From the NCBI GenBank assembly GCA_900315305.1, contig OMYS01000006.1, positions 1 through 61,906 on the forward strand: a DNA stretch of 61,906 nucleotides. Reading direction: 5' to 3'. The notes below the pieces were generated by a model. It worked only from the letters and a program-made list of their open reading frames with translations. It was not told the DNA's origin and did not search any database. The position numbers and the translations under genes were made by a program. This stretch comes from an uncultured Eubacteriales bacterium (lineage in GTDB: Bacteria > Bacillota > Clostridia > Lachnospirales > Lachnospiraceae). Positions within the stretch are counted from its first letter, which is position 1; the number at the start of each line of letters is the position of its first letter. Positions 26,482-34,706 of this stretch are shown in pieces.

Positions 26482-27153
26482 TTACAGCAGCGTCTGTTCG
26501 TTGATAATCAGGTGAAAATCCATTTTCAGAAAATTTGCGGCTCTCTTGCACAGAAGCATCCGGTCCATGAAGATCTCGAAGTACTCTCCGATCTCTCCAT
26601 ACCGCGTATCGATCTTCAGTTTTAATTTGATAGCGTCTCTGTTCTGATTGATTTTGAGCTTTGACTTGACGGCGGAGAAGTTGACGCGGTCATGGATATC
26701 AAACTGATGCTCGTCGCTCTCCTGCACGCGGCTCCGCCTGACATCGGACTTGTCGGCGATGATGAGCGCGGCGGCGATGACGCTGACCGGCACGCCGTTG
26801 CCCTCGTCGTGATTGCCGATCGCGCAGATGATCTGGGCGATGTCCTCGGCGGGCACATTCATGTCATGCAGGATCTGAAAGGCCATCAGCGCACCGGACT
26901 GGCTGTGATCCGACCGGTTGACGATGTTCCCGATGTCGTGCAGCCAGGCCGCCGTGAGCGCCAGATCAACGAGATGCGGATCATATTCCAGCGTCTCCAG
27001 GATGTATCGGGTCCGCATGGCCACGATGTGGACATGGGCATAGGAATGTTCTGTGTAATGCAGTGCGACCATGCTCTCGTTCTGCTGACTGATATAGGCG
27101 TTGACGGCGTGATCGCTCTTTACTTTTTCAAACAGCGGATATGTTTGCTTCAT
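26482..27153 (-). CDS. HD-domain phosphohydrolase
   Basis: This 223-aa protein has an HD metal-site arrangement: HVHIVAMRTRYI (first His near 42), AAWLHDIGN (HD pair near 70), then GNHDEGNG and ALIIADKSDV (distal residues near 115 and 132). Such domains hydrolyse phosphate esters of nucleotides or signalling molecules. The C-terminal part (about 150-223) has no clear family. The start is preceded by AGGAGAATAA. It is the first gene of a pair with the PIN-PhoH gene, which hints at an RNA- or nucleotide-related role. The substrate is unknown. Confidence 0.88.
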   Translation of the reverse strand: MKQTYPLFEKVKSDHAVNAYISQQNESMVALHYTEHSYAHVHIVAMRTRYILETLEYDPHLVDLALTAAWLHDIGNIVNRSDHSQSGALMAFQILHDMNVPAEDIAQIICAIGNHDEGNGVPVSVIAAALIIADKSDVRRSRVQESDEHQFDIHDRVNFSAVKSKLKINQNRDAIKLKLKIDTRYGEIGEYFEIFMDRMLLCKRAANFLKMDFHLIINEQTLL

Positions 27154-27277
27154 TTATTCTCCTGTTACCTGATATTTCAACCTCTTCTTTTTACCATATA
27201 GATATATCTCCAGCTACCGCAGCCGTGTAAAGCCGCGTAAAACCCATGTAATAAGGGGAATGGATCGTCCGGGCGCT

Positions 27278-27458
27278 GTGCGCACATACAGGTTGGATAT
27301 GGTCAGCGATCATCAGAACGGTGTCGGGCACGTTCCGTCCCCCTCAACTTCCCTTCGCCGCTGACACAGCAGCTCAGGGTGATTTTCGGGCTCCTCCACT
27401 TAATGCCCTCCACCGTATCTGATATCGCTGACTGATGCCAAAGTTTGTATGTGCGCAC
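27278..27458. repeat. 181-bp imperfect palindrome with perfect terminal inverted repeats (MITE-like)
   Basis: The ends are GTGCGCACATACA (27278-27290) and its exact complement TGTATGTGCGCAC (27446-27458). Pairing continues inward: GTCAGCGAT (27302-27310) with ATCGCTGAC (27424-27432), and ATCAGAACGGTG with CACCGTATCTGAT. It could be a non-autonomous mobile element or a long structured RNA. No transposase gene is present and no target duplication was identified. Confidence 0.6.
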
Positions 27459-27488
27459 AGTTGCCGGATGATATGAAAGAAACAAGAT

Positions 27489-27517
27489 TTGCATGTTCGG
27501 TTGTGGGGCTGTATAGT
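27489..27517 (+). promoter_or_regulatory. Candidate promoter of rsmJ
   Basis: TTGCAT (27489-27494) and TATAGT (27512-27517) are separated by 17 bp. They lie 52 bp upstream of the chosen rsmJ start and directly after the palindromic element. Confidence 0.4.
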
Positions 27518-27569
27518 ATGGATATTGATTTCGGACGGAGTCCGGATCGGCGGAAGGGAGGCGCAGTAT

Positions 27570-28391
27570 ATGGCGGAGAAGCCCGGGCTTGCCGTGCGCG
27601 CAGAGGAAAATGAATATATCGCGGAGGCGCAGGCTCTCGCGGAGCGTCTCGGGGCGCGTCTGCTTAAAGACGGAGACAGATCTGCTTCTGCTGAACCCCC
27701 TGCGGGGCAGATTGAAAGAAGCTGCGATCTCTCCGAAAGCGATAGCAGCGCCGGCTCTTCGCTTGTCCTCTGGCTCGGGCGGGACGGGCTTTCGCTCACG
27801 GACGGGTCGCTTTCGATGCGCGGCGATTTCACGCGCCTTATCCCACGCCTCACGCACGCAAATCTCACGCACGAGCTTCTCGTGAAGGCCGCGAAGGACC
27901 GTCGCGCGGGAAATCCGCCGACGGCAGTCGACGCGACGGCCGGCATGGGCGAGGACTCCCTGCTCCTTGCCGCCTCCGGCTTCGAGGTCTTTCTCTATGA
28001 GGCCGATCCGGTCATCGCTGCTCTCCTTTCCGACACGCTCCGCAGGGCAGCGGCCGTTCCGGAGCTCGCGGAGGCCGTGGGGCGCATGCATTTTACACAG
28101 GGCGACAGCATCAGGGCCATGCGGCAGCTCTCCTTTACTCCGGACGTCGTCGTGCTTGACCCGATGTTTCCGGAGCGGACAAAGAGCGCGCAGGTGCGGA
28201 AGAAGTTCCAGCTCATTCATCAGCTCGAGGCGCCCTGCGGCGATGAGGCGGAGCTGATGGACGCCGCCAGGGCCGCCGGTCCGCGAAGGATCGTCGTCAA
28301 GCGGCCGCTCAAGGGACCGTTTCTTGCAGACGTGAAGCCGTCCTACTCCCTGAAGGGCAAGGCGGTGCGGTACGACTGCATCGTTCTCTGA
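27570..28391 (+). CDS. rsmJ: RsmJ-like 16S rRNA (guanine-N2) methyltransferase
   Basis: This 273-aa SAM-dependent methyltransferase matches RsmJ, which methylates G1516 of 16S rRNA. Characteristic segments are LTHELLVKAA, the SAM motif VDATAGMGEDSLLLA, YEADPVIAALL, the motif IV VLDPMFPER, and the C-terminal VVKRPLKGPFL. Residues about 34-65 are an unusual Ser/Ala/Pro-rich insertion (SASAEPPAG and SDSSAGSS) where family members are compact. I chose the ATG at 27570, which follows GGGAGGCGCAGTAT; the upstream extension starting at 27489 is not supported. Confidence 0.88.
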   Translation: MAEKPGLAVRAEENEYIAEAQALAERLGARLLKDGDRSASAEPPAGQIERSCDLSESDSSAGSSLVLWLGRDGLSLTDGSLSMRGDFTRLIPRLTHANLTHELLVKAAKDRRAGNPPTAVDATAGMGEDSLLLAASGFEVFLYEADPVIAALLSDTLRRAAAVPELAEAVGRMHFTQGDSIRAMRQLSFTPDVVVLDPMFPERTKSAQVRKKFQLIHQLEAPCGDEAELMDAARAAGPRRIVVKRPLKGPFLADVKPSYSLKGKAVRYDCIVL

Positions 28392-28485
28392 CGCGCCAAA
28401 AAAGATCCGGCCGGACGGCTGCCGCGCGTGAAACGTCTGGCTTCAACACAGGATTCACATACTTACAAAGGTGAAAGGGAAAACA

Positions 28486-28749
28486 ATGAGAAATTTTTCC
28501 ATGAAGAAATTTGCCGGCATGCTGCTTCTCACACTCGGCCTCATGCTGGCGCTGCTCACGACCGTCATGATGCTCGCGGCCGGCTTCAGGCAGGCGGGTG
28601 CGGCCCGCGCCTACATGATCTTCGGCTTCCCGGCCGTCTCTTTTATTCTGTCCGGAGTCATCTGCTTCCGGTCTGAGAAGCCGCTCGGAAAGTGCCTTCT
28701 GGTCATTGCGGCGGGACTTATCGCGGCATTTTTTGCCGGCGCGCTGTGA
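28486..28749 (+). CDS. Small membrane protein (three predicted TM segments)
   Basis: This 87-aa hydrophobic protein has three membrane segments: about residues 9-30 (GMLLLTLGLMLALLTTV), 45-60 (AYMIFGFPAVSFILSG) and 68-87 (CLLVIAAGLIAAFFAG). I do not recognise a family. The ATG at 28486 follows AGGTGAAAGGG. It lies 95 bp downstream of rsmJ on the same strand and ends just before the promoter of the DEAD-box gene. It could be cotranscribed with rsmJ. Confidence 0.7.
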   Translation: MRNFSMKKFAGMLLLTLGLMLALLTTVMMLAAGFRQAGAARAYMIFGFPAVSFILSGVICFRSEKPLGKCLLVIAAGLIAAFFAGAL

Positions 28750-28771
28750 CGGGGTGCTGAATAAATATACA

Positions 28772-28865
28772 TTGCTTTTTAGTCCAAGGCGTGTTACACT
28801 GGGCATCGTCTTATCAATTTGTGGAATATAAAAACTGATCAGGCATATACCTGGTCAGTTTTTTT
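28772..28865 (+). promoter_or_regulatory. Promoter plus early terminator (possible attenuator) upstream of the DEAD-box gene
   Basis: TTGCTT (28772-28777) and TACACT (28795-28800) are 17 bp apart, a good promoter. About 25 bases after the expected start site, ACTGATCAGG (28833-28842) pairs with CCTGGTCAGT (28850-28859), followed by seven T residues. That is a textbook terminator, 62 bp before the helicase start codon. The unit could make a ~60-nt RNA or act as an attenuator of the helicase gene. Confidence 0.6.
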
Positions 28866-28927
28866 GCGCGAATAGGCGGATGGGCCTGCATTTCGCGCGT
28901 CCATCAGTCAAATGAAAGGAAACGCAT

Positions 28928-30370
28928 TTGAAATTCACAGAACTGAATCTTAATAAGAACCTGCAGGACGCTATCCGGAAGGCCGGCTACAAGGAGCCGT
29001 CTCCGATCCAGGAGAAGGCAATCCCGGCGGCAATGAGCGGCCGCGACCTCATCGCGTGCGCACAGACGGGAACGGGCAAGACAGCGGCATTCGCTCTGCC
29101 GATCCTCAATCGGCTCGAGAAGGCATCCTACGGATACATCCGAGCTCTCGTCCTCACACCGACGCGTGAGCTCGCGATCCAGAACTTCGACAACTTCAAG
29201 AAATACGGCCGCTACATGAACCTCCGGACGGTCTGCATTTACGGCGGCGCGAAGGAGCGCCCGCAGATCATGCAGCTGCACAGGGGCTGCGACATCCTCG
29301 TCGCAACTCCGGGCCGTCTGATCGATTACATGGACCGCGGCATTGTCTCCCTCGAGGGCATCGAGATCTTCGTCCTCGACGAGGCAGACCGCATGCTGGA
29401 TATGGGCTTTATTCACGATATCCGCAAGATCGCCGCGGCGACTCCCGAAAAGCGCCAGACGCTGCTCTTCTCCGCGACGATGCCGCGGCCGATCGAGCGC
29501 CTCGCGCAGGAGCTCCTTCATGATCCCGAGTCCATCAAGGTCGCGCCGACGACAAGCCCGGCTGAGACGGTCGATCAGAAGATCTGCTTCCTCAAGAAGG
29601 AAGACAAGAAGCACGCGCTCAGCGCGTTCCTGAAGCAGGCGGACGTCCGGAAGGCGATCGTCTTCACACGGACAAAGCACGGCGCGGACCGGCTCGTGAA
29701 GGACCTCGGAAAGGAAAATATCGAGTCCATCGCGATCCACGGCGACAAGACGCAGGGCCAGCGCCAAAGCGCGCTCGAGCGCTTCCGCGGCGGAAAGATC
29801 AATGTCCTTGTCGCAACTGACGTCGCGGCGCGCGGCATCGATATCCGCGGCGTCACGCACGTCTACAACTATGATCTGCCGGAGGAATCTGAGTCCTACA
29901 TCCACCGGATCGGCCGCGCGGGCCGCGCGGGCGCGTCCGGAGAGGCCGTCTCTCTCTGCGACAGCGAGGAAATGGGACTTCTCGCCGACATCGAGCACAT
30001 GATGGGCAAGGAAATCCCGGAGCTCAAGACCGACTGGTCCGTGGAGCTTGAGCGCAGGGCGCGCGGCGACCGCCGCCGTCACAGCCACAGAGCCGGCTCG
30101 GGCAGACGCCCGTCCGGCCATCGAAGCTACGGCCGCGGCGCACGCTCTGAGCGCTCCGGCAGCTTCCATAGAAGCGGCGACGGAGCCCGCGCGGAGAGAT
30201 CCGAGGGCTTCCGCAGAGACGGCGACAAAACACGCTCTGAGAGATCCGAAGGCTTCCGCAGAGACAGAAGCCGCGCAGAGGCCGTAAGGTCCGGAGACCG
30301 CGCCTCCTACAGCCGGAAGCGTTCAAGCAGACGCCCGGCGGGACGCCGCGAGGACGTCAAGGCATCCTGA
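28928..30370 (+). CDS. DEAD-box RNA helicase with basic repeat tail
   Basis: This 480-aa ATP-dependent RNA helicase has all core motifs: Q motif PSPIQEKAIPA, AQTGTGKT, PTRELAIQ, VATPGRL, DEAD, SAT, and the C-terminal RGIDIRGV and HRIGRAGRAG. Residues about 370-480 form a basic low-complexity tail with repeated RSEGFRRDGD-like units, suited to nonspecific RNA binding. The start is TTG at 28928, after AAAGGAAACGCA. It belongs to the CshA/RhlE/DeaD group; the exact orthologue is not decided. It may be controlled by the terminator just upstream. Confidence 0.95.
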   Translation: MKFTELNLNKNLQDAIRKAGYKEPSPIQEKAIPAAMSGRDLIACAQTGTGKTAAFALPILNRLEKASYGYIRALVLTPTRELAIQNFDNFKKYGRYMNLRTVCIYGGAKERPQIMQLHRGCDILVATPGRLIDYMDRGIVSLEGIEIFVLDEADRMLDMGFIHDIRKIAAATPEKRQTLLFSATMPRPIERLAQELLHDPESIKVAPTTSPAETVDQKICFLKKEDKKHALSAFLKQADVRKAIVFTRTKHGADRLVKDLGKENIESIAIHGDKTQGQRQSALERFRGGKINVLVATDVAARGIDIRGVTHVYNYDLPEESESYIHRIGRAGRAGASGEAVSLCDSEEMGLLADIEHMMGKEIPELKTDWSVELERRARGDRRRHSHRAGSGRRPSGHRSYGRGARSERSGSFHRSGDGARAERSEGFRRDGDKTRSERSEGFRRDRSRAEAVRSGDRASYSRKRSSRRPAGRREDVKAS

Positions 30371-30375
30371 CCAAG

Positions 30376-30535
30376 AACGCCCGGGTGTCAACGCCCGGGT
30401 GTCAGGTTCCAGTAAAAATTTTATAAACAAATCGGGGTGAAAGTTTACAACGCCCGGGTGTCAGGTTCCAGTAAAAATTCTATAAACAAATCGGGGTGAA
30501 AGTTTATGATTTGTTAATCGGAACCTGACACCCCT
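30376..30535. repeat. 59-bp tandem repeat with GGGTGTCAGGTTCC palindrome
   Basis: A 59-bp unit starting AACGCCCGGGTGTCAGG occurs at 30390-30448 and again at 30449-30507, with one internal difference. A 14-bp partial third copy lies at 30376-30389. GGTGTCAGGTTCC in each unit is complementary to GGAACCTGACACC at about 30520-30532, so alternative hairpins can form. The palindrome resembles elements mobilised by REP-associated tyrosine (Y1) transposases; none is encoded here. Confidence 0.7.
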
Positions 30536-30554
30536 ATGGACACCCCTATGAGAC

Positions 30555-30582
30555 AAGGCCCACCAAATATGCGGTGGGCCTT
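30555..30582 (+). terminator. Hairpin upstream of murI (terminator of the DEAD-box unit)
   Basis: AAGGCCCACC (30555-30564) pairs exactly with GGTGGGCCTT (30573-30582) around an 8-nt loop, followed by a T-rich stretch. It ends transcription from the helicase gene. Confidence 0.75.
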
Positions 30583-30730
30583 ATCTTATACCCGAATTCG
30601 CGCAATCGTGGTACAATAAGCGGAAGACCGCGGGAGCATTTCCGTCCGGACGCACAACAATTCCGAACGTTCCCGCAGACATTCCACGCCGGACATCTCA
30701 AAGATTCCGGCTGTCCTTGGGGGGATTATT

Positions 30731-31507
30731 ATGGATGCAAAGCAAGCTGTCGGTGTTTTCGATTCCGGACTGGGCGGTATCAGCGTCCTCCGCGAACTGT
30801 GCCGTGTTCTGCCGCAGGAGAATTTCATTTACTACGGCGACTCCGCGAATGCTCCTTACGGTGATAAAACAAATGAAGCCATCCTCGCTCTGTCTGAGCG
30901 CATCACAGACTATCTGCTCAGCCGAAACGTCAAGGCAATCGTGATCGCGTGCAACACCGCGACAAGCGCCGCGGCGGAGGCGCTCCGGGCCGAGCACCCG
31001 GAGATTCCGATCCTCGGCATCGAGCCGGCCATCAAGCCCGCCGCGATGCACCGCGAGTCGGAGGAGGGCCGCTACCTTGTCATGGCGACGAACGCGACGC
31101 TCCATCTGCAGAAATTCCTGAAGCTTGAAAAACGATTCGAGGACAAGGCGGAGTTCATTTCCCTCGTGTGCCCGGGACTTGCCGATCTCATTGAGACGGG
31201 CCGGCTCGATTCCCCGGAAATGAAGGCCTACCTGAAGGAGAAGCTCTCTCCGTTTGTCGGAAAGATCGATGGCGTCGTCCTCGGATGCACGCACTACCCA
31301 TTTATACAGAAGCAAATCCGCGAGGTCATGGGGCCCGTCGAGTTCTTTGACGGGGCGCACGGGACCGCGATGCAGCTCTTCCGGCGCCTTCGCGAACATG
31401 GCTGGCTCAAGGAGGATGGCATTCCCGGAACCGTTGAGTTCCACTCCTCGATCGACACGCCGGAGGAAATCGCGCTGTATAAGAGATTTTTCACGATGAA
31501 GCTGTGA
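30731..31507 (+). CDS. murI: Glutamate racemase
   Basis: This 258-aa cytosolic enzyme makes D-glutamate for peptidoglycan. The substrate and catalytic motifs are present: VFDSGLGGISVL (Asp/Ser), YYGDSANAPYG, the first catalytic Cys in IACNTATSAA and the second in LGCTHYPF. The length is normal. The start follows a run of G (GGGGGGATTATT). It is monocistronic, between a terminator and a palindromic repeat that also separates it from the convergent thiC gene. Confidence 0.96.
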   Translation: MDAKQAVGVFDSGLGGISVLRELCRVLPQENFIYYGDSANAPYGDKTNEAILALSERITDYLLSRNVKAIVIACNTATSAAAEALRAEHPEIPILGIEPAIKPAAMHRESEEGRYLVMATNATLHLQKFLKLEKRFEDKAEFISLVCPGLADLIETGRLDSPEMKAYLKEKLSPFVGKIDGVVLGCTHYPFIQKQIREVMGPVEFFDGAHGTAMQLFRRLREHGWLKEDGIPGTVEFHSSIDTPEEIALYKRFFTMKL

Positions 31508-31510
31508 GAT

Positions 31511-31662
31511 GCAGCACCCACGGACTCGGAACGCTTCGCGTTCCTCGTTGCGGGGCGGAAAGAGCTGCTTCGCCGCTTGTCCGCCCCACGAAGAATGGAG
31601 AAAGATTTCGGGCGAGCAAGCTCTCCCTTCCTCTTTCTCCATTCTCCGTGGGGTGCTTTATG
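31511..31662. repeat. Full-length copy of the palindromic intergenic element
   Basis: This ~150-bp copy lies between murI and thiC. Its ends (GCACCCACGGA at 31514-31524 and TCCGTGGGGTGC at 31645-31656) are near-complementary. The first half contains the perfect hairpin GGAACGCTTCGCGTTCC (31528-31544). A second inner pair is ATGGAGAAAGA (31595-31605) with TCTTTCTCCAT (31632-31642). A GGGCGAGCAAGCTCTCCC segment lies near the loop. It is the best template for defining the family. Confidence 0.7.
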
Positions 31663-31663
31663 A

Positions 31664-32965
31664 TTACAATATGTCGATCATTTCCCCGGCCAGAGCCTTG
31701 TTCATGCTCCTGACCGCGCAGAACTTTCCGCACATGCTGCATGTCCCTTCTTCCTCGGGCGCGCGGCTTGCGCGGATTTTTTTCGCCGTCTCGGGATCGA
31801 GCGCCTCTTTCCACTGCGCGTCCCAGTCGAGCTTCTGTCTAGCCGCAGCCATGCGGTCGTCCTGCTCTCGCGCGCCCGGGACTCCCTTCGCGATGTCAGC
31901 TGCGTGCGCCGCAATCCGGCTCGCAATAATGCCCTCCCGCACGTCATCGACGTCGGGCAGCGCGAGATGCTCGGCAGGCGTCACATAGCACAGGAAGGCC
32001 GCCCCGCTCATCGCGGCGATCGCCCCGCCGATAGCCGCCGTGATGTGATCGTATCCCGGCGCAATGTCCGTGACGAGCGGTCCCAGCACGTAGAACGGCG
32101 CACCCTTGCAGATCGTCTGCTCAAGCTTCATATTCGCCGCGATCTGGTCCATCGGGACATGGCCCGGTCCCTCGACCATAACCTGAACGTCCCTGTCCCT
32201 CGCCCTCTGCACGAGCTCGCCGAGCCGGAGAAGCTCTCCGATCTGACAGGAGTCCGTCGCGTCCGCAAGGCACCCCGGACGGCACGCGTCGCCGAGACTG
32301 ATCGTCACGTCATATTCGCGGCAGATATCGAGAATCTCATCGAAATACTCGTAGAACGGGTTCTCATTTCCCGTCATCGACATCCAGGCGAAGACAAGAC
32401 TGCCGCCGCGGCTCACAATGTTCATTTTCCGCCTGCCGGCCTTGATCTCCTCGATCGTCTTCCGGTTGATGCCGCAGTGGAGTGTGACGAAATCAACGCC
32501 GTCCTCAGCGTGAAGCCGCACGACATCAATAAAGTCCTTCGCCGTCAGTGTCCCGAGGTCCCGCTGATAATGGATGACGGCGTCGTAGACCGGAACCGTG
32601 CCGACCATCGCGGGGCACTCCCGACAGAGCTTCCGGCGGAACGGCTGCGTGTTGCCGTGGCTCGAGAGGTCCATGATCGCCTCGGCGCCGAGATCGACCG
32701 CGCTCTGCACCTTCTTCATCTCGACATCGTAATCCCTGCAGTCGCGGCTCACGCCGAGGTTCACGTTGATCTTCGTCCGGAGCATGCTGCCGATTCCGTT
32801 CGGATCAAGGCAAGTGTGCGCCTTATTTGCCGGGATGACGACCTCGCCGCTTGCGACAAATGCACGGATCTCCTCCGGAGTCCGCCGCTCCTTCTCCGCT
32901 ACTTTCTTCATTTCCGGTGTGATGATGCCGCGCTTTGCGGCGTCCATCTGTGTTGCATATTCCAT
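31664..32965 (-). CDS. thiC: Phosphomethylpyrimidine synthase
   Basis: This 433-aa radical-SAM-type enzyme converts aminoimidazole ribotide to HMP-P, the pyrimidine part of thiamine. It is the short form common in anaerobes. The C-terminal iron-sulfur motif reads CSMCGKFC (CX2CX3C), one residue tighter than the CX2CX4C of E. coli. Other core segments are VNLGVSRDCRDYD, MDLSSHGNT, VEGPGHVPMDQI and YVLGPLVTDIAPGYDH. The start follows AAGGAGAAGGGTATC. It is the last gene of the thiM-E-D-C operon. Confidence 0.96.
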   Translation of the reverse strand: MEYATQMDAAKRGIITPEMKKVAEKERRTPEEIRAFVASGEVVIPANKAHTCLDPNGIGSMLRTKINVNLGVSRDCRDYDVEMKKVQSAVDLGAEAIMDLSSHGNTQPFRRKLCRECPAMVGTVPVYDAVIHYQRDLGTLTAKDFIDVVRLHAEDGVDFVTLHCGINRKTIEEIKAGRRKMNIVSRGGSLVFAWMSMTGNENPFYEYFDEILDICREYDVTISLGDACRPGCLADATDSCQIGELLRLGELVQRARDRDVQVMVEGPGHVPMDQIAANMKLEQTICKGAPFYVLGPLVTDIAPGYDHITAAIGGAIAAMSGAAFLCYVTPAEHLALPDVDDVREGIIASRIAAHAADIAKGVPGAREQDDRMAAARQKLDWDAQWKEALDPETAKKIRASRAPEEEGTCSMCGKFCAVRSMNKALAGEMIDIL

Positions 32966-32986
32966 GATACCCTTCTCCTTCTTCTT

Positions 32987-33985
32987 TTATTTTACAGCAG
33001 GACTCAGGCTCTCCTGCCATGCGTGATTGAGCGGGCCGTTCCCATGCCCGATGTCCATTCCGTCCCGCAGCGCGCCCTCGATATAGCGCTTTGCCGCGCG
33101 CACGCTTGCCTCAAGCATCTGTCCGCGCGCAAGCCCCGAGGCGATCGCCGATGACAGCGTACAGCCCGTCCCGTGCGTATTTTTGCAGGAAATGCGAGGC
33201 CCTCTGAGCCAGATCATGTTCTCGCCGTCATACAGGAGATCGTCGGAGCGGCCGGATGCTCCTTTCTCCCGTCCGCAGCAGTCATTTGCGGACTTCCGGT
33301 CTTCTTCCCCCATTCCCGGTCCGCATCCGCCGCCGCTCTCCTCTACCGCCGCGTGGCCTCCCTTGATGAGGACCGGGCAGCCGAGCGCCTGATAAATAAC
33401 CGATGCCGCCGTCTTCCTGTCCTCATCGGAGAAAATGCGCATATCCGCCAGATATTCCGCCTCGGGGATATTCGGCGTGAGAAGCTCCGCCAGCGGGTAC
33501 AGCTTCTCCTGCGCAAGCTCGGCGGCGTCCTCCGGCATGAGCCTTCGGCCGCTCGTCGAGATCATGACGGGATCGATCACGATGTGCTCTGCGCCGTACT
33601 CCCGGAGCTTCTCACTGATGGCACTGACCTGCTCAATGTCCGCGATCATGCCGATCTTGACCGCGTCGGGAAAAATGTCCTGAAAAACGGAATCCATCTG
33701 TTTTTCGACAAAGGACGCCGGCACAGGGAGGCTGTCCTGCACGCCGAGCGTATTCTGAGCCGTCAGGGCGGTTATGGCCGACGTACCGAAGACGCCAAAG
33801 GCCATCATCGTCTTTAAGTCCGCCTGGATGCCCGCGCCGCCCCCGGAATCACTGCCGGCGATCGTGAGGGCCGTGCATGGCCCCGAAATCTCGCCACTCA
33901 TTTCCTTCTTATTCTGTGGACCAGACTTCTTTTCTTCTCTTTCTGTATCAGTCCCTGGAAGGACTGCACATATTTTGTCGCTCAT
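32987..33985 (-). CDS. thiD: Hydroxymethylpyrimidine (phosphate) kinase
   Basis: This enzyme phosphorylates HMP and HMP-P. Core motifs are [19 protein letters not shown] (about 38-56), [35 protein letters not shown] and the C-terminal [18 protein letters not shown]. The product is about 332 aa, longer than the usual ~270. The excess is a non-conserved N-terminal ~35 residues and a low-complexity insertion of ~35 residues ([14 protein letters not shown] and [10 protein letters not shown]) before the ATP-binding GTGC segment. The start is uncertain: ATG 33985 and GTG 33994 both have weak ribosome sites, and an internal ATG lies closer to the conserved core. It is third in the operon. Confidence 0.93.
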   Translation of the reverse strand: MSDKICAVLPGTDTEREEKKSGPQNKKEMSGEISGPCTALTIAGSDSGGGAGIQADLKTMMAFGVFGTSAITALTAQNTLGVQDSLPVPASFVEKQMDSVFQDIFPDAVKIGMIADIEQVSAISEKLREYGAEHIVIDPVMISTSGRRLMPEDAAELAQEKLYPLAELLTPNIPEAEYLADMRIFSDEDRKTAASVIYQALGCPVLIKGGHAAVEESGGGCGPGMGEEDRKSANDCCGREKGASGRSDDLLYDGENMIWLRGPRISCKNTHGTGCTLSSAIASGLARGQMLEASVRAAKRYIEGALRDGMDIGHGNGPLNHAWQESLSPAVK

Positions 33986-34026
33986 CCTGCACACTCTCTA
34001 AGCCGTACCTGTTGCTTCCATCTCAT

Positions 34027-34686
34027 TCATAAAATGACATTCACCCTGCTCTTCAGCTCCTCCGCTGCCCTCCGGATGTCCGGCTGCGCAAAGATCGCGC
34101 TGATGACTGCGATGCCGGCGATGCCGGTGCCGCGAAGTTCCTCGACATTGTCCTTCGTGATGCCTCCGATCGCGATGACCGGAATCGAAACCGCCCCGCA
34201 AATATTTTTCAGCGTGTCAAGACTCACCGGAACCGCGTCGTCCTTCGAGCCCGTCGGAAATACAGCCCCGACTCCGAGATAGTCCGCCCCGTTTTTCTCC
34301 GCAAGGACAGCCTCCTCCACAGTCTCCGCCGAGACGCCGACGATCGCGTCTTCGCCGAGAAGCGCACGCACGCGTCCGGCCTCCATATCCTCCTGCCCGA
34401 CATGGACACCATCCGCGCCGGCGCGGGCTGCGATTTCTACGTCATCGTCGATCACAAATGGCACGCCGAACTTGCGGCACAAGGTCTTCAGCTCTCCGGC
34501 CTCCGCCTCAATAAGGGCCGAATCCAGCTCCTTCTCGCGGAGCTGGATAAAGGTCGCGCCTCCCTCGAGCGCCTCCCGGACCGCTCCGGTAAGCGTCTGC
34601 CCCGGCTTCAGCCACCTCCGGTCCGTCACCGCGTAGAGCTCCATGGCCCTGCGGATCTCATCCTTCGTAAATCTGTGTTCATCCAT
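34027..34686 (-). CDS. thiE: Thiamine-phosphate synthase
   Basis: This 219-aa TIM-barrel enzyme joins HMP-PP and thiazole phosphate to form thiamine phosphate. It shows LYAVTDRRWL, ATFIQLREKELD, PFVIDDDVEIA, ADGVHVGQEDM, the GVSAET segment, DYLGVGAVFPTGSK and IPVIAIGGIT, all typical of ThiE. I chose the ATG at 34686, preceded by GGAGGGACAT; the ATG at 34698 is upstream of that ribosome site. It is second in the riboswitch-controlled operon, 20 bp after thiM. Confidence 0.96.
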   Translation of the reverse strand: MDEHRFTKDEIRRAMELYAVTDRRWLKPGQTLTGAVREALEGGATFIQLREKELDSALIEAEAGELKTLCRKFGVPFVIDDDVEIAARAGADGVHVGQEDMEAGRVRALLGEDAIVGVSAETVEEAVLAEKNGADYLGVGAVFPTGSKDDAVPVSLDTLKNICGAVSIPVIAIGGITKDNVEELRGTGIAGIAVISAIFAQPDIRRAAEELKSRVNVIL

Positions 34687-34706
34687 ATGTCCCTCCATGT
34701 CAAGCC

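Larger units (their letters stand above)
27154..27569. other. Intergenic region between HD gene and rsmJ
   Basis: This region holds the 181-bp palindromic element at 27278-27458 and a candidate promoter at 27489-27517. Frames read across the palindrome on either strand have no family features and are not called. Confidence 0.4.
30371..30730. other. Intergenic region between the DEAD-box gene and murI
   Basis: It contains the 59-bp tandem repeat and its palindrome (30376-30535), a terminator (30555-30582) and the leader of murI. A TACAAT at about 30612 could be a -10 element, with no clear -35. No gene is seen. Confidence 0.45.

Noticed and set aside
28904..30169. Long minus-strand open frame (421 codons) opposite the DEAD-box helicase
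   Set aside because: Its protein is a charged Ala/Arg/Asp-rich mirror of GC-rich codons with no family features. The plus strand has all helicase motifs.
31904..33154. Plus-strand open frame (416 codons) opposite thiC and thiD
   Set aside because: Shadow frame; both minus-strand genes are unambiguous.
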